DNA of 47,516 nt, from positions 1 through 47,516 of the forward strand of contig CAKVEW010000025.1 in NCBI GenBank assembly GCA_934746015.1, read 5' to 3'. Positions within the stretch are counted from its first letter, which is position 1, and each line of letters starts with the position of its first letter. Under the pieces are notes generated by a model. The model ran no database searches, was not told the DNA's origin, and saw only the letters and a list, made by a program, of their open reading frames with translations. The stretch is from an uncultured Clostridium sp. GTDB lineage: Bacteria; Bacillota; Clostridia; Clostridiales; Clostridiaceae. The translations under genes and the position numbers were made by a program. This document shows, piece by piece, positions 19,585 through 29,267 of the stretch.

Positions 19585-19763
19585 AACACACCTCATTAAC
19601 ATAATAATTATATTTTAATTTTAACATAAATAAACAATAGTATGTATAAGAAAATATAATCTAATTATAAATCTAATAAAAAAATAGATAAATATTATAT
19701 TGTTTGATACAAGTCATCCTAATATAATATTTATCTACTTATAAGTTTAAACTTTTTAAATAT

Positions 19764-20573
19764 TTAATTTTCAATTTTTCCAATAATGTAAGCTAATAAA
19801 AATCCTACAATAAGTGTTATTATAGATACTATTCCCATAGGTCCAAATGTAAAACCTGGATATATAACAAATACTGACCCTATAACTAGCCCCAAAATAA
19901 TACAATAAGCTGTTTGAGGGTATTTATTAAATATTTTTTCTATTAATTTTGTCATTAATAAAAATCCAACTAGCACTCCAACTCCAACTAATCCAATATT
20001 TATCAAATTAAAATTTTTAACTGATTCTATAATTGGTTCATATAAACCAATTAATAGTAATACAAAGGATCCACTTATCCCTGGTAATATCATAGTTGCA
20101 GCTGCTATAAATCCTGCCACGAAAAATCCAATTGAGTTAGGTTTGAAAACAGCACTTAAAAATGAAGCATTTGGATTCACTTTTTCTAGTATTCCTAAAG
20201 TTGCAACTATAATAAATCCTAAAATCAGTCCTGTGAAATTCCCTGCTTTAATCTTTCTTTCAGTAGCTTTTTTATATAATAAAGGAACTGTTCCAACTAT
20301 TAGTCCTATAAAGAAAAAATTAGTTTGTTCATTGAAATTCTTAATTAAATAATCAATTACATTAGTAAATAATAAAATTCCAGTAACTGCTCCAATAGCT
20401 AATACTCCTAAAAACAAAATGTTTTTCTTTATATCTTTAAAAAAATTATTAACTGAATATATTATTTTATCATATATTCCCATCACAACAGCCATAGTTC
20501 CACCACTAACTCCTGGAATAATATTTGAGATACCTATGACCATCCCTTTTAGTAAATCAATTATGTATTTCAT
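19764..20573 (-). CDS. DUF368 membrane protein (PopT-type undecaprenyl-phosphate translocase)
   Basis: 269 aa with about 8 membrane segments. The paired motif GISNIIPGVSGGTMAVVMG (residues 14-32) and its internal repeat MILPGISGSFVLLLIGLYE (about 161-179) identify DUF368. Members of this family have been shown to recycle undecaprenyl phosphate across the membrane for wall synthesis, alongside DedA-family UptA. That assignment is by family, not from this sequence. The ATG at 20573 is preceded by AGGAGA. It appears to be its own unit, downstream of a long inverted repeat that separates it from pheT. Confidence 0.85.
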   Translation of the reverse strand: MKYIIDLLKGMVIGISNIIPGVSGGTMAVVMGIYDKIIYSVNNFFKDIKKNILFLGVLAIGAVTGILLFTNVIDYLIKNFNEQTNFFFIGLIVGTVPLLYKKATERKIKAGNFTGLILGFIIVATLGILEKVNPNASFLSAVFKPNSIGFFVAGFIAAATMILPGISGSFVLLLIGLYEPIIESVKNFNLINIGLVGVGVLVGFLLMTKLIEKIFNKYPQTAYCIILGLVIGSVFVIYPGFTFGPMGIVSIITLIVGFLLAYIIGKIEN

Positions 20574-20608
20574 ATAATCTCCTTTAGCAATTGTAATTAA
20601 AATAATAG

Positions 20609-20706
20609 AGCCATCGCAAATAACAAAATTTAAAAATGTATAATATAAAATTAACGAATATTATTAATTTTATATTTCCATTATTTATTTTTAATTTGCG
20701 ACAGCA
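20609..20706. repeat. Long imperfect palindrome downstream of pheT
   Basis: A 98-nt element with ends in inverted orientation (TCGCAAAT at the left, ATTTGCGA at the right) and an inner 11-bp inverted repeat (20645-20655 with 20665-20675). On the minus strand it directly follows pheT, so it may act as its terminator. The outer end reads GGTGCTGTCGCA on the minus strand, close to GGGGCTGTCGCA at 47440-47451, which points to a dispersed repeat family. Confidence 0.55.
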
Positions 20707-20734
20707 CCACTTAATTTTTTATTAAATTTAATTT

Positions 20735-23110
20735 TTATCTTAATGTAGCTCCAAGCTTATACTCAAGGCTTCTTAAAATCTTATCATGAACTTTGTTGAC
20801 ATCATTATCAGTTAATGTCTTTCTTTCATCTCTATATGCTATTGCATATGCTATACTCTTCTTGCCTTCAGGTATTTGAGCTCCTTTATAGATATCAAAT
20901 AATTCTACTTTTTCTACTAAATTACCACCAGCTTTTCTAATAGTTTCTTCAATTTCTTGAACTAAAACTTCATCATTTACAAGTAAAGCAATATCTCTTG
21001 TAACTGCTGGGAACTTAGGTAAAGCCTTATATTTTCTATCTATTTTAGCATATTCAAATAATAAATCTAAATTTAGTTCTGCTAAATAGCAATTTACATC
21101 TACCCCATAGTTTTCTGAAAGATTTGGATGTACTTCTCCTAATACACCTACTTTAGTATTTCCTATCATTAAAGCTGCTGTCTTCCCTGGATGGTAACTT
21201 GGATTATTACTTTCTCTAGTAAACATAACCTTGCTTAAACCAAGTGTTTCTAGAGCATTTTCTACTACACCTTTTAAATCTAGATAATCACAATTTCCAT
21301 ACATACCAATAGTTAGGATATTCTTTTCAGTTGGAAGTTCTGTTTCATCATCTTTAGGAATATATATTTTTCCTATTTCAAATAATCTTGCATAGTCATT
21401 ATTTCTTGAATAATTTCTTCCTAATGATTCCATCATTGAATGAATAGTAGTGGTTCTCATTACAGAGTAATCTTCACCTAATGGATTCTTAATTTTTATA
21501 ACTTTTCTTAATTCACTATCCTCTGGTAAATTAATTTTATCGAATACTTTAGGTGAAATAAATGAATAACTTATAGATTGATTTAATCCACTAGCTACCA
21601 TTGTTTTAACCATTAAATCTCTTAATAATTCATTCTTATATTTAGGTTCCCTACCTGTTGAAGCACTATATATAGTTGTAGGAATCTTATCATATCCATA
21701 AATTCTTGCAACTTCTTCTGCTATATCTTCCTTTATACCAATATCTATTCTAAAGGTTGGTATTGTTATATCTAAATTATCTCCATTTATTTCTGTCTTT
21801 AATTCCAATAAATCAAGATACTTTTTCATATCTTCTACAGGAATATCTGTTCCTAAGAATTTGTTTATCCATTTAGAATCTACAGTAATATGTCCCTCTT
21901 CTTTTTTAGAGTTATATATATCTATAGTTCCTTCCATAATTTCCCCACAGCCAAGTTCACATACTAATGCACAAGCTCTGTTAATAGCTAATTCTGCAAG
22001 ATTTGGATCTATGTCCTTTTCAAATCTAGCTGAGCTTTCACTTCTTAAGTTTAACTTTTTAGAATTAACTCTAATATTAGTTCCATCAAAGTTTGCAGCT
22101 TCAAAAATAACTTCTGTAGTATCTTCTTGAATTTCAGAATTTAAACCACCCATTATACCTGCAAGCCCTATAGAAGTTTCATCATCTTTAATGCATAGGA
22201 ATGATGAATCTAATTTTCTTTCTATTTCATCTAAAGTAACAAATATCTCATCATCTTTAGCTCTTTCAACAACTATTTTGCCGCTTTTAATTTCTCTTGC
22301 ATCAAAAGCATGCATAGGTTCACCTATTTCTAACATAACAAAGTTTGTAATATCAACTATATTATTTATAGGTCTAACTCCTGCTTCTAATAGTCTTTCT
22401 TGCATCCAGCCTGGTGAAGGCATAATTTTAACATTTTTAACTCCTCTAGCCATATATCTTCTGCATAGAGAGTCTCTAACTTCTACTTTAATTTTATCAT
22501 TTATATTTTCACTAGCCTTTACTTCATAATTTAAGTTTGGCATTTTGTATGATGTTCCTAGAGTTGCAGCTGTTTCTCTTGCCATACCAACCATACTTAA
22601 GCAATCTGGTCTGTTTGAAGTAATATCAAAATCTAAAATTGATTTATTAAGCTTTAAGTATTCCTTTATATCCATTCCAAGAGGAGCATCAGCAGGTAAT
22701 ATCATAAGACCATGTACTGGTTCATCTCCTGCTATTCCAAGTTCTTCTTCTGAACAGAACATACCATTTGATACTACACCTCTAAGTTTACCTTTTTTAA
22801 TTTCAGTTCCATCAGCTAATATTGATTTATGAAGAGCAACTGGAACTATATCTTGCTCCTTCATATTAGTAGCTGCTGTAACTATTTGAATAGTCTCTTT
22901 TCCAATATCTACTTGGCAAACTTTTAATTTATCAGCATCTGGATGTTGTGTTATTTCTACTATTTTACCAGTAACAATATTTTTAATCTCATCACCTTGA
23001 GTAATTACCTCTTCTAGTGCTGATCCTGATAAAGTTAATCTATCTCCAAGTTCTTTTGCATCTATATTTACTTCAACGTAATCTTTAAGCCAATTAAATG
23101 GGACTTTCAT
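20735..23110 (-). CDS. pheT: Phenylalanine-tRNA ligase beta subunit
   Basis: 791 aa, full length. The N-terminal tRNA-binding (EMAP-like) domain at about 40-150 contains [13 protein letters not shown]. It is followed by the B3/4 and B5 editing and helper domains, the aminoacyl-synthetase-like core, and a C-terminal ferredoxin-like anticodon-binding domain ([20 protein letters not shown]). It pairs with PheS as an alpha2-beta2 enzyme charging tRNA-Phe and editing Tyr. It starts 19 nt after pheS, with a GGAGGT ribosome site, and shares the T-box control upstream of pheS. Nothing unusual is seen. Confidence 0.97.
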   Translation of the reverse strand: MKVPFNWLKDYVEVNIDAKELGDRLTLSGSALEEVITQGDEIKNIVTGKIVEITQHPDADKLKVCQVDIGKETIQIVTAATNMKEQDIVPVALHKSILADGTEIKKGKLRGVVSNGMFCSEEELGIAGDEPVHGLMILPADAPLGMDIKEYLKLNKSILDFDITSNRPDCLSMVGMARETAATLGTSYKMPNLNYEVKASENINDKIKVEVRDSLCRRYMARGVKNVKIMPSPGWMQERLLEAGVRPINNIVDITNFVMLEIGEPMHAFDAREIKSGKIVVERAKDDEIFVTLDEIERKLDSSFLCIKDDETSIGLAGIMGGLNSEIQEDTTEVIFEAANFDGTNIRVNSKKLNLRSESSARFEKDIDPNLAELAINRACALVCELGCGEIMEGTIDIYNSKKEEGHITVDSKWINKFLGTDIPVEDMKKYLDLLELKTEINGDNLDITIPTFRIDIGIKEDIAEEVARIYGYDKIPTTIYSASTGREPKYKNELLRDLMVKTMVASGLNQSISYSFISPKVFDKINLPEDSELRKVIKIKNPLGEDYSVMRTTTIHSMMESLGRNYSRNNDYARLFEIGKIYIPKDDETELPTEKNILTIGMYGNCDYLDLKGVVENALETLGLSKVMFTRESNNPSYHPGKTAALMIGNTKVGVLGEVHPNLSENYGVDVNCYLAELNLDLLFEYAKIDRKYKALPKFPAVTRDIALLVNDEVLVQEIEETIRKAGGNLVEKVELFDIYKGAQIPEGKKSIAYAIAYRDERKTLTDNDVNKVHDKILRSLEYKLGATLR

Positions 23111-23129
23111 ATTTTTTACCTCCTGTTAA

Positions 23130-24149
23130 TTAAAATTGATTTAAGAATCTCATATCACTTTCATATAATAATCTGATATCATCTATGCCATACTTAAGCA
23201 TAACCATTCTGTCAACACCAAATCCGAAGGCAAATCCACTATATACTTCAGGATCTATCCCACAATTTCTAAGCACTTGTGGATGAACCATACCACATCC
23301 TAATAATTCTATCCAACCGCTTCCCTTACAAACTCTACATCCCTTTCCTTCACAAACGAAACAAGTTGCATCCATTTCTGCTGAAGGCTCTGTAAATGGG
23401 AAATGATGAGGTCTAAATTTTGTTTTAACCTTATCTCCAAACATTTTTTTTGCAAAAAGTTCTAAAGTTCCTTTAAGATCAGCAAAAGTTACTCCCTTAT
23501 CTATTACTAATCCTTCCATTTGATAGAAGATAGGTGAATGAGTTGCATCAACTGCATCTGATCTATAAACCTTACCAGGTCCTATCATCTTTATTGGAGG
23601 TGCTTGATTTTCCATAACTCTTATTTGAACTGGTGAAGTTTGAGTTCTTAAAACTAAATTATCATTTATATAAAATGTATCTTGTTCACTTCTTGCTGGG
23701 TGATTCTTAGGTATATTTAAAGCCTCAAAATTATAATAATCTAATTCTACTTCTGGACCTTCTTCTACTGTGAATCCCATGGATATAAATATATCCTTCA
23801 TACTTTCTAAAGTTAAATCAAGAGGATGTCTCTTACCAATGATATTTTTCTTTCCTGGCATAGATATATCTATAACTTCAGAAGCTAACTTATCATTCTT
23901 TTCCTTTTCCTTAATTACATTAATTTTTTCTTCAATCTTATCTTCTACTTCCTTCTTAACTTCGTTAACAAGCTTTCCTACTATTGGTCTTTCTTCTTTA
24001 GATAAACCTCCCATACTTCTTAGTATAGTAGTTAATTCTCCCTTTTTACCTAAATACTTTACTCTTATTTCTTCTAATTTTGAGCTACTATCTGCATTTG
24101 TTAATTCATTAAATGCACTTTCTTTAATAGACATTAACTTTTCTTGCAT
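23130..24149 (-). CDS. pheS: Phenylalanine-tRNA ligase alpha subunit
   Basis: 339 aa from the chosen start. An N-terminal coiled coil binds tRNA, followed by the class II catalytic core with motif 2 ([16 protein letters not shown]) and motif 3 ([17 protein letters not shown]). The Cys-rich insertion [16 protein letters not shown] is the zinc-ribbon-like segment seen in many Firmicutes. The ATG at 24149 is used, not the upstream in-frame start at 24203, because GGGAGG lies seven bases before it and the longer version would run into the terminator of the T-box leader. First gene of pheST. Confidence 0.97.
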   Translation of the reverse strand: MQEKLMSIKESAFNELTNADSSSKLEEIRVKYLGKKGELTTILRSMGGLSKEERPIVGKLVNEVKKEVEDKIEEKINVIKEKEKNDKLASEVIDISMPGKKNIIGKRHPLDLTLESMKDIFISMGFTVEEGPEVELDYYNFEALNIPKNHPARSEQDTFYINDNLVLRTQTSPVQIRVMENQAPPIKMIGPGKVYRSDAVDATHSPIFYQMEGLVIDKGVTFADLKGTLELFAKKMFGDKVKTKFRPHHFPFTEPSAEMDATCFVCEGKGCRVCKGSGWIELLGCGMVHPQVLRNCGIDPEVYSGFAFGFGVDRMVMLKYGIDDIRLLYESDMRFLNQF

Positions 24150-24200
24150 GTTTTTTCCTCCCTTATAATATAAAATTAGAAAATATTCTTTTCTAAATAG

Positions 24201-24447
24201 CAAAAAAACTCCGTCCCCATAAAAGGGACGAAGTGTCGCGTTACCACCCTAATTGGTTAAGAAAACTTAACCCAACTTAATTCGAATAACGGAAAACCCG
24301 CTAGAAACTACTATTATTTCACTTCTAGGACTCCTGAGGGAACTTCAATATAAATTTCTATAAAATAGCTTTCAGTCTATGGCTATTTCTCCCTGAAAAG
24401 TCCTTTATATTTACTTTCTCATTCACAGTCTTTACATATTCAATTTA
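24201..24447 (-). promoter_or_regulatory. T-box riboswitch leader of pheST
   Basis: The minus-strand leader between the promoter and pheS has the T-box sequence AGGGTGGTAACGCG (24238-24251), which pairs with the uncharged tRNA 3' end. A terminator stem follows (24207-24233), with a T run beyond it. A Stem I base (AGGACT with AGTCCT) encloses a TTC triplet (24342 down to 24340), the expected Phe specifier. Uncharged tRNA-Phe should stabilise the antiterminator and allow pheST expression. The T-box and terminator are clear; the exact specifier-loop pairing is my inference. Confidence 0.92.
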
Positions 24448-24453
24448 CAATTT

Positions 24454-24482
24454 ATTATACAAATAAAATTAATTAATTTCAA
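24454..24482 (-). promoter_or_regulatory. Promoter of the pheST T-box leader
   Basis: On the minus strand, TTGAAA (24482-24477), a 17-bp spacer, and TATAAT (24459-24454). This gives a leader of about 300 nt before the pheS ATG. Confidence 0.7.
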
Positions 24483-24502
24483 TAGTAATTTTCTATTTCT
24501 TA

Positions 24503-25285
24503 CTAAATCAAATTTTGTCTTACTTTTTCAAATAATATTATTGAAGTAGCAATAGATACATTTAATGATTCTGCACCACCCGGCATAGGTATCTTAACTT
24601 TTTTGTCTGCTAATTCAAAAAGTTCATCACTTATTCCATTTCCTTCATTTCCAACAGCTAATATAGTCTTCCCCTTAAGATCCTCTTCAAAGAAATTTTT
24701 TGACTCTGCTAAAGATGTAGCAACTAAACTAAATCCATCTTCTTTTAATGATCTTATAATACTATAATTCTCATCATCATATAATATTGGAATATAAAAA
24801 ATTGATCCCATAGTAGATCTAATGGTTTTATCATTATATATATCCACAGTTCCTTTTGTTAATATTATTCCATTTACACCTGCTGCATGAGCAGTCCTAA
24901 TTATAGTTCCTAGATTACCTGGATCCTGAACTTTATCACAAATTAAATAAAAGTCTCCATTTAAAGTGTTTTTATTATTTTTTTTCTTCACAACAGCTAT
25001 TATTCCTTGAGGATTTTCTGTAGATGCAATTTGCATAAATAAATTATTAGCTAAAAAATATATTTTTTTATTTAAATCATGATTTTTTAATAATAACTCT
25101 TTAAATTTTTCCTCATAGTCCTTTGAAATAATAATTTGCTCTATTTCCATAGTAGCCTTTATGGCTTCTTCTATTAATCGAAGACCTTCTAGGATAAATA
25201 GACCTTCCTTATCCCTAAATCTTCTTTCTTTAAGTTTCTTAATATTCTTAAATAAGTTGTTATCCTTACTTTCTATATATACCAA
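24503..25285 (-). CDS. TrmH/SpoU-family RNA 2'-O-ribose methyltransferase
   Basis: About 260 aa. The N-terminal substrate-binding domain (RFRDKEGLFILEGLRLIEEA) is followed by the SPOUT knot domain with its three motifs: DPGNLGTIIRTAHAAG, LAVGNEGNGIS, and IPMPGGAESLNVSIATSI. It methylates a ribose in 23S rRNA or tRNA using SAM; the target site is not predictable. A TTG at 25285 is the likelier start, as GAGGTG lies 8 bases before it, whereas the in-frame GTG at 25294 is part of that ribosome site. It begins right after ktrA and ends before the T-box promoter. Confidence 0.9.
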   Translation of the reverse strand: MVYIESKDNNLFKNIKKLKERRFRDKEGLFILEGLRLIEEAIKATMEIEQIIISKDYEEKFKELLLKNHDLNKKIYFLANNLFMQIASTENPQGIIAVVKKKNNKNTLNGDFYLICDKVQDPGNLGTIIRTAHAAGVNGIILTKGTVDIYNDKTIRSTMGSIFYIPILYDDENYSIIRSLKEDGFSLVATSLAESKNFFEEDLKGKTILAVGNEGNGISDELFELADKKVKIPMPGGAESLNVSIATSIILFEKVRQNLI

Positions 25286-25298
25286 AATAGCCACCTCA

Positions 25299-25967
25299 TT
25301 ACTTTGATTTAACTATCATGCTTTCTAATTTATTTAGGTCTTCAGCTGAACCTATAGCTACTATTATATCATTTTTTTCAATTATATCATCAGCTGCTGG
25401 AGATAAATTAACTTCATCTCCTCTTTTTATAGCCATAACATTTATACCATATTTTCTTCTAATCTTTAACTCATTTAGTGTTTTTCCTGACCATTCATCT
25501 AATACTTGAATTTCCATAACACTATAATCTTCAGAAAGTTCTATGTAATCTAATATATTAGAAGAAACTAAATTATGAGCTACTCTAATTCCCATATCTT
25601 TTTCTGGAAGTACAACTCTATCAGCCCCTATTTTATATAGCACCTTAGCATGTAAATCACTATGTCCCTTAGCAATAATGTATTTTACACCAAGTTCCTT
25701 AACTAGTAATGTTGCCATAATACTAGATTGTATATTATCACCTATAGTAACTACAGCTACATCAAAATTTCTTATACCTAAGGATTTTAATGCATTTTCA
25801 TCAGTTGCATCTAATTGAACTGCATGAGTTACATTATCTGCAATTTCTTGAACTACATCTTCATCTTTATCTATAGCTAATACATCATTTCCTAAGGAGT
25901 ATAAAGTCTTTGCTATTGATGAACCAAATCTGCCAAGTCCTATTATTACAAATTGTTTATTTGACAC
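25299..25967 (-). CDS. ktrA: Potassium uptake regulator KtrA/TrkA family
   Basis: 222 aa, the single-RCK size of KtrA rather than the double-RCK TrkA. The NAD/ATP-binding Rossmann motif GLGRFGSSIA is at residues 10-19, with the acidic D at the end of strand 2, followed by a TrkA_C domain at about 138-220. In Firmicutes the C domain often binds cyclic di-AMP. It gates the KtrB channel on the cytoplasmic side. It follows the membrane subunit by 12 nt and is clearly in one operon with it. Confidence 0.92.
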   Translation of the reverse strand: MSNKQFVIIGLGRFGSSIAKTLYSLGNDVLAIDKDEDVVQEIADNVTHAVQLDATDENALKSLGIRNFDVAVVTIGDNIQSSIMATLLVKELGVKYIIAKGHSDLHAKVLYKIGADRVVLPEKDMGIRVAHNLVSSNILDYIELSEDYSVMEIQVLDEWSGKTLNELKIRRKYGINVMAIKRGDEVNLSPAADDIIEKNDIIVAIGSAEDLNKLESMIVKSK

Positions 25968-25979
25968 CCTATCATCTCC

Positions 25980-27320
25980 CTAACCAATTAATATTTTTCC
26001 TTTTGGATATTTATAACCTGATTTTTTACCTTTTCTTGTCAGTGCTAGCATTACAGTAAGTGGACCAACTCTTCCTAAATACATCATAAACATTATAAGT
26101 ATTTTCCCTACTGGAGTTAAATTTGGTGTAAGACCAAGAGTTAAACCAACTGTTCCTATAGCAGATGCTGACTCATAAAGCAAATCAATAAAACTTGCTC
26201 CAACTTCTGTATAAGATAATATCATAGTTACACCAATTACTAAAGATAACGCAATAAAAACAATTGTAAATGCTTTATAGACTATTTCTTTAGTAAATCT
26301 TCTTCCAAAGACTTCTGTATCTTCTCTTCCTTTTATAACAGAAATTACAGTAAGAACTAAAATTCCACAGGTTACTGTTTTTAATCCCCCAGCTGTAGAG
26401 CCTGGTGAACCACCTATAAGCATTAAAATAACAGTTAAAATTTTACTTGCTAAAGTCATACCACTTGTACTAACACTATTAAATCCTGCTGTTCTTGGAG
26501 TTACTGAAGCAAAAAATGAATTTAGCAATTTATCATTTAGACTCATATTACCAATACTTTGTGTATTATTAAACTCAAAAAGCAGCATCAAAATAGTACC
26601 ACCAAAAATTAATGCTAAAGTTGTTATGATAACAATCTTAGCATGAATGGATAGTTTCCTTATACCTTTAAACTCAAATAATTCTAATAATACTGTAAAG
26701 CCTAAACCACCTATAATAATTAATGCACTTATTACTAAAATTACAACATTGTTACTTGAATATTCTACAAGACTTGTTCCAAACAAATCAAAGCCTGCAT
26801 TGCAAAATGCAGATATTGAATGGAAAATACTATAAAAAACCCCTTTAGGTACACCATATTCTGGAATGAATTGAGTAGAAAGTAGCAAAGTTCCAAAAAG
26901 TTGTACAGAAACCGTAAGAATTAAAACATACTTCACCATTCTTACTAATCCTTGAATAGAAAATGTATTCATAGCTTCCTTCATTACCAATCTTTCTCTT
27001 AAGGTTATCTTTTTCCCTAAAATTAATGAAATTAATACAGCAAAGGACATAAATCCCAATCCACCAATTTCTATAAGGGTCATTATTATAGTTTGGCCAA
27101 AAGTATTCCAATGAGTACTAGTGTCTAATGTAATTAATCCAGTAACACACACTGCTGAAGTAGATGTAAATATAGCATCTAAGAAATTCGTTGATTCGCC
27201 ACTGCTTGATGATATAGGTAATGATAATATAACTGCTCCTATAATAATTAAAGCTATAAATCCTAATGCTAGAATTTGAACTCCTTTTAATTTAATTTTA
27301 TTTTTAAACGTATACTGCAT
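25980..27320 (-). CDS. ktrB: Potassium uptake membrane subunit KtrB/TrkH family
   Basis: 446 aa with about ten hydrophobic segments arranged as four M-P-M units. Filter-like loops include TSTSAVCVTGLI, HSISAFCNAGFDLFG, ASVTPRTAGFNSVS and SASAIGTVGLTLG. GGSPGSTAGGLKT near residue 310 corresponds to the gating loop region. It conducts K+ (with Na+ coupling in some members) when paired with KtrA. The ATG at 27320 has GAGGTG five bases upstream; the in-frame start at 27341 does not. First gene of a ktrB-ktrA-methyltransferase run. Confidence 0.93.
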   Translation of the reverse strand: MQYTFKNKIKLKGVQILALGFIALIIIGAVILSLPISSSSGESTNFLDAIFTSTSAVCVTGLITLDTSTHWNTFGQTIIMTLIEIGGLGFMSFAVLISLILGKKITLRERLVMKEAMNTFSIQGLVRMVKYVLILTVSVQLFGTLLLSTQFIPEYGVPKGVFYSIFHSISAFCNAGFDLFGTSLVEYSSNNVVILVISALIIIGGLGFTVLLELFEFKGIRKLSIHAKIVIITTLALIFGGTILMLLFEFNNTQSIGNMSLNDKLLNSFFASVTPRTAGFNSVSTSGMTLASKILTVILMLIGGSPGSTAGGLKTVTCGILVLTVISVIKGREDTEVFGRRFTKEIVYKAFTIVFIALSLVIGVTMILSYTEVGASFIDLLYESASAIGTVGLTLGLTPNLTPVGKILIMFMMYLGRVGPLTVMLALTRKGKKSGYKYPKGKILIG

Positions 27321-27398
27321 CTCTTCACCTCTTAGATACACTTATTTTATATAACCTATTATACACTATTTTTCTATATATTATTTATATTAATCTAC

Positions 27399-27422
27399 AA
27401 AAAATGCGACCTTAAGGTCGCA
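27399..27422 (-). terminator. Terminator of rpmI-rplT
   Basis: An 18-nt perfect palindrome (27405-27422) followed on the minus strand by TTTTTT, right after the rplT stop codon at 27428. Confidence 0.88.
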
Positions 27423-27427
27423 GTATG

Positions 27428-27787
27428 TTACTTATTTAATTGGCTTTTTGCTACTTCTACTAAATCAGCAAATGCTTTTGGATCATTTATAGCTATTTCA
27501 GATAACATCTTTCTGTTCATATCTATACCAGCTAATTTGATACCATTTATGAATTTTGAATAAGAAAGACCATTCATTCTTGTAGCTGCATTTATTCTAG
27601 CTATCCAAAGTCTTCTAAAATCTCTCTTCTTTAATCTTCTTCCAACATATGCATTTCTTAAAGCTCTTATTACTGATTCGTTAGCAGTTTTAAATAATCT
27701 GCTCTTTCCACCGTAGTAACCCTTCGCAAGCTTTAATACTTTCTTATGATTTTTACGTGAATTAACCGCTCTTTTAACTCTTGCCAT
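27428..27787 (-). CDS. rplT: 50S ribosomal protein L20
   Basis: 119 aa, standard length. The basic N-terminal extension ([14 protein letters not shown], then [14 protein letters not shown]) and the globular part with [19 protein letters not shown] sequence are as expected. L20 is an assembly-initiating protein on 23S rRNA and in Firmicutes also represses its own operon through the mRNA leader. The ATG at 27787 has GGAGG upstream. It follows rpmI by 20 nt. Confidence 0.98.
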   Translation of the reverse strand: MARVKRAVNSRKNHKKVLKLAKGYYGGKSRLFKTANESVIRALRNAYVGRRLKKRDFRRLWIARINAATRMNGLSYSKFINGIKLAGIDMNRKMLSEIAINDPKAFADLVEVAKSQLNK

Positions 27788-27807
27788 GCTTCAATCCTCC
27801 TATAATC

Positions 27808-28005
27808 TTATAAATATGGTAATAACTTTTTCATTGCTTTTTCTTGAGTTGTTGAAACATAAGCTGCTTTTCTTAAGTTTCTCTTTCTCTTAGAACTTTT
27901 TTTAGTTAATATATGACTCTTAAATGCTTTAGCTCTTTTTAACTTTCCAGTTCCAGTCTTTTTAAATCTTTTTGCTGCACCTCTGTGTGTTTTCATTTTT
28001 GGCAT
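27808..28005 (-). CDS. rpmI: 50S ribosomal protein L35
   Basis: 65 aa, the normal length, very basic. It starts [18 protein letters not shown], the family hallmark. A strong GGAGG ribosome site lies before the ATG at 28005. It is the first gene of the operon here; in most Firmicutes infC precedes it, but here the upstream 240 nt hold only a leader and promoter. Confidence 0.98.
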   Translation of the reverse strand: MPKMKTHRGAAKRFKKTGTGKLKRAKAFKSHILTKKSSKRKRNLRKAAYVSTTQEKAMKKLLPYL

Positions 28006-28208
28006 AATAAAATCCTCCTCTCAAATTATGCTTAATAACAAACTTAAAAATAAATTCATTTAAAAGCTTATAAAATAAAAAAGACAGCATTATGCCGTCC
28101 TCGTAATATTCATCTTTCTAATTTATTATCTAAATTAATAAAAATAGAATATAATACCTTACTAAGCTTTGCCGTAAGGTGAGAAACGGCTATGTTCCTT
28201 CTTAACAA
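28006..28208 (-). promoter_or_regulatory. Structured leader with attenuator upstream of rpmI-rplT (L20-leader-like)
   Basis: A roughly 200-nt minus-strand leader. It contains a GCCGT...ACGGC hairpin inside a CCTTAC...GTAAGG inverted repeat (about 28160-28185) and ends in an intrinsic terminator (stem 28083-28099, with T-rich tract 28082-28072). The layout matches the Firmicute L20 autoregulatory leader, where excess L20 favours termination. The class is assigned from position and the terminator, not from a covariance match. Confidence 0.65.
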
Positions 28209-28213
28209 TAGTT

Positions 28214-28242
28214 ATTATATTATTAGGTAAAAAACTTGTCAA
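28214..28242 (-). promoter_or_regulatory. Consensus promoter of rpmI-rplT
   Basis: On the minus strand, TTGACA (28242-28237), a 17-bp spacer and TATAAT (28219-28214): a full sigma-A consensus, as expected for a ribosomal protein operon. Confidence 0.85.
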
Positions 28243-28249
28243 TATTAAA

Positions 28250-29140
28250 TTACAATTTAACTTGTTTTTCCACGCATAATATACAGCCTTTACAGAATAT
28301 CACCTTATTATCAAAAACTTTTTCTATGGTATCAATAAATTCTTTATTTACACAGTTACTTTTCCCATGAATAATTATCCTTTTAGGAGCATTAGTTATT
28401 AATCCACTAATAATTATATCTTCCATTTTTACATCATTATCTAATTTACATTCTATAAGTTCTCTCATAAATTCATTAAATATATCCTTCTTATTTCTAT
28501 CAATTATAGAATACTCCCCGCATTCCTTTATAACAATATTTATTTCTTCCATTTTACTTTCTTGAATTTCCACAAAATATTTTAGTAATTTTATAAATTC
28601 CTTATATTCCTTTTCTACCATATAGCTTTCTATTACTTTATCTATTACATCTTCTATATCTTCTCTTAATTCCTTCATTCTAAATCTTATAAACCCGTTA
28701 ATATTTATCTCTGAATTTTCTTCTAGACAACTCTTTATCTTCTCAATAATGTTATTTACTTTATTTAAGCAATAAACTAAGTTATCAAAATTTATAGATT
28801 TACTTTCTAGAAATACATTCATTATTTCCTCTTCAACCTCTATAATTTCCTCTTGTTTAAGGAAGAAATAATTTTCAGTTAAATAACCTAACATCTCTTT
28901 TTCTTTATATTCATTTAAAACTACTTTATATAATATATTGCTTATATATAAATTTATAATATCTCTAACTCTTTCGCTGTAACTATTATCATCACATAAT
29001 ATCTTTATTATATGATTATCTAATTCCACACTTTCTACAACTCCTATTTTTATGTCTTTTTTCTTAAGAACTAATCTTAAATCTTGTATTTCATATACAA
29101 AATCCAAATCACTATTGTAAACAAGTTTTAATACAAGCAT
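28250..29140 (-). CDS. ytxC: YtxC-like putative sporulation protein
   Basis: 296 aa, mostly Glu/Lys/Ile-rich helices without a signal peptide. Segments such as FIRFRMKELREDIEDVIDKV and VEKEYKEFIKLLKYFVE, plus the C-terminal KRIIIHGKSNCVNKEFIDTI, match the YtxC family found in endospore formers, commonly next to thrS-infC-rpmI-rplT. The molecular role is not known. The ATG at 29140 has AGGGAG upstream; the longer in-frame start at 29194 lacks one. There is no separate terminator before the L20 promoter, which begins within the last codons. Confidence 0.75.
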   Translation of the reverse strand: MLVLKLVYNSDLDFVYEIQDLRLVLKKKDIKIGVVESVELDNHIIKILCDDNSYSERVRDIINLYISNILYKVVLNEYKEKEMLGYLTENYFFLKQEEIIEVEEEIMNVFLESKSINFDNLVYCLNKVNNIIEKIKSCLEENSEININGFIRFRMKELREDIEDVIDKVIESYMVEKEYKEFIKLLKYFVEIQESKMEEINIVIKECGEYSIIDRNKKDIFNEFMRELIECKLDNDVKMEDIIISGLITNAPKRIIIHGKSNCVNKEFIDTIEKVFDNKVIFCKGCILCVEKQVKL

Positions 29141-29267
29141 GGATTCCACTCCCTTTCTAATAATAGTATGTATAAAAAAATTATCTATATTCACAAATTA
29201 TTTCTTAGTAATCGACAAATAAATATTAATATCTTATAATAAATTAAAAATATAATAGGAGATTTAT

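Noticed and set aside
26845..27111. Minus-strand 88-codon frame within ktrB
   Set aside because: Out-of-frame shadow of ktrB, whose membrane-protein frame is fully supported by its motifs.
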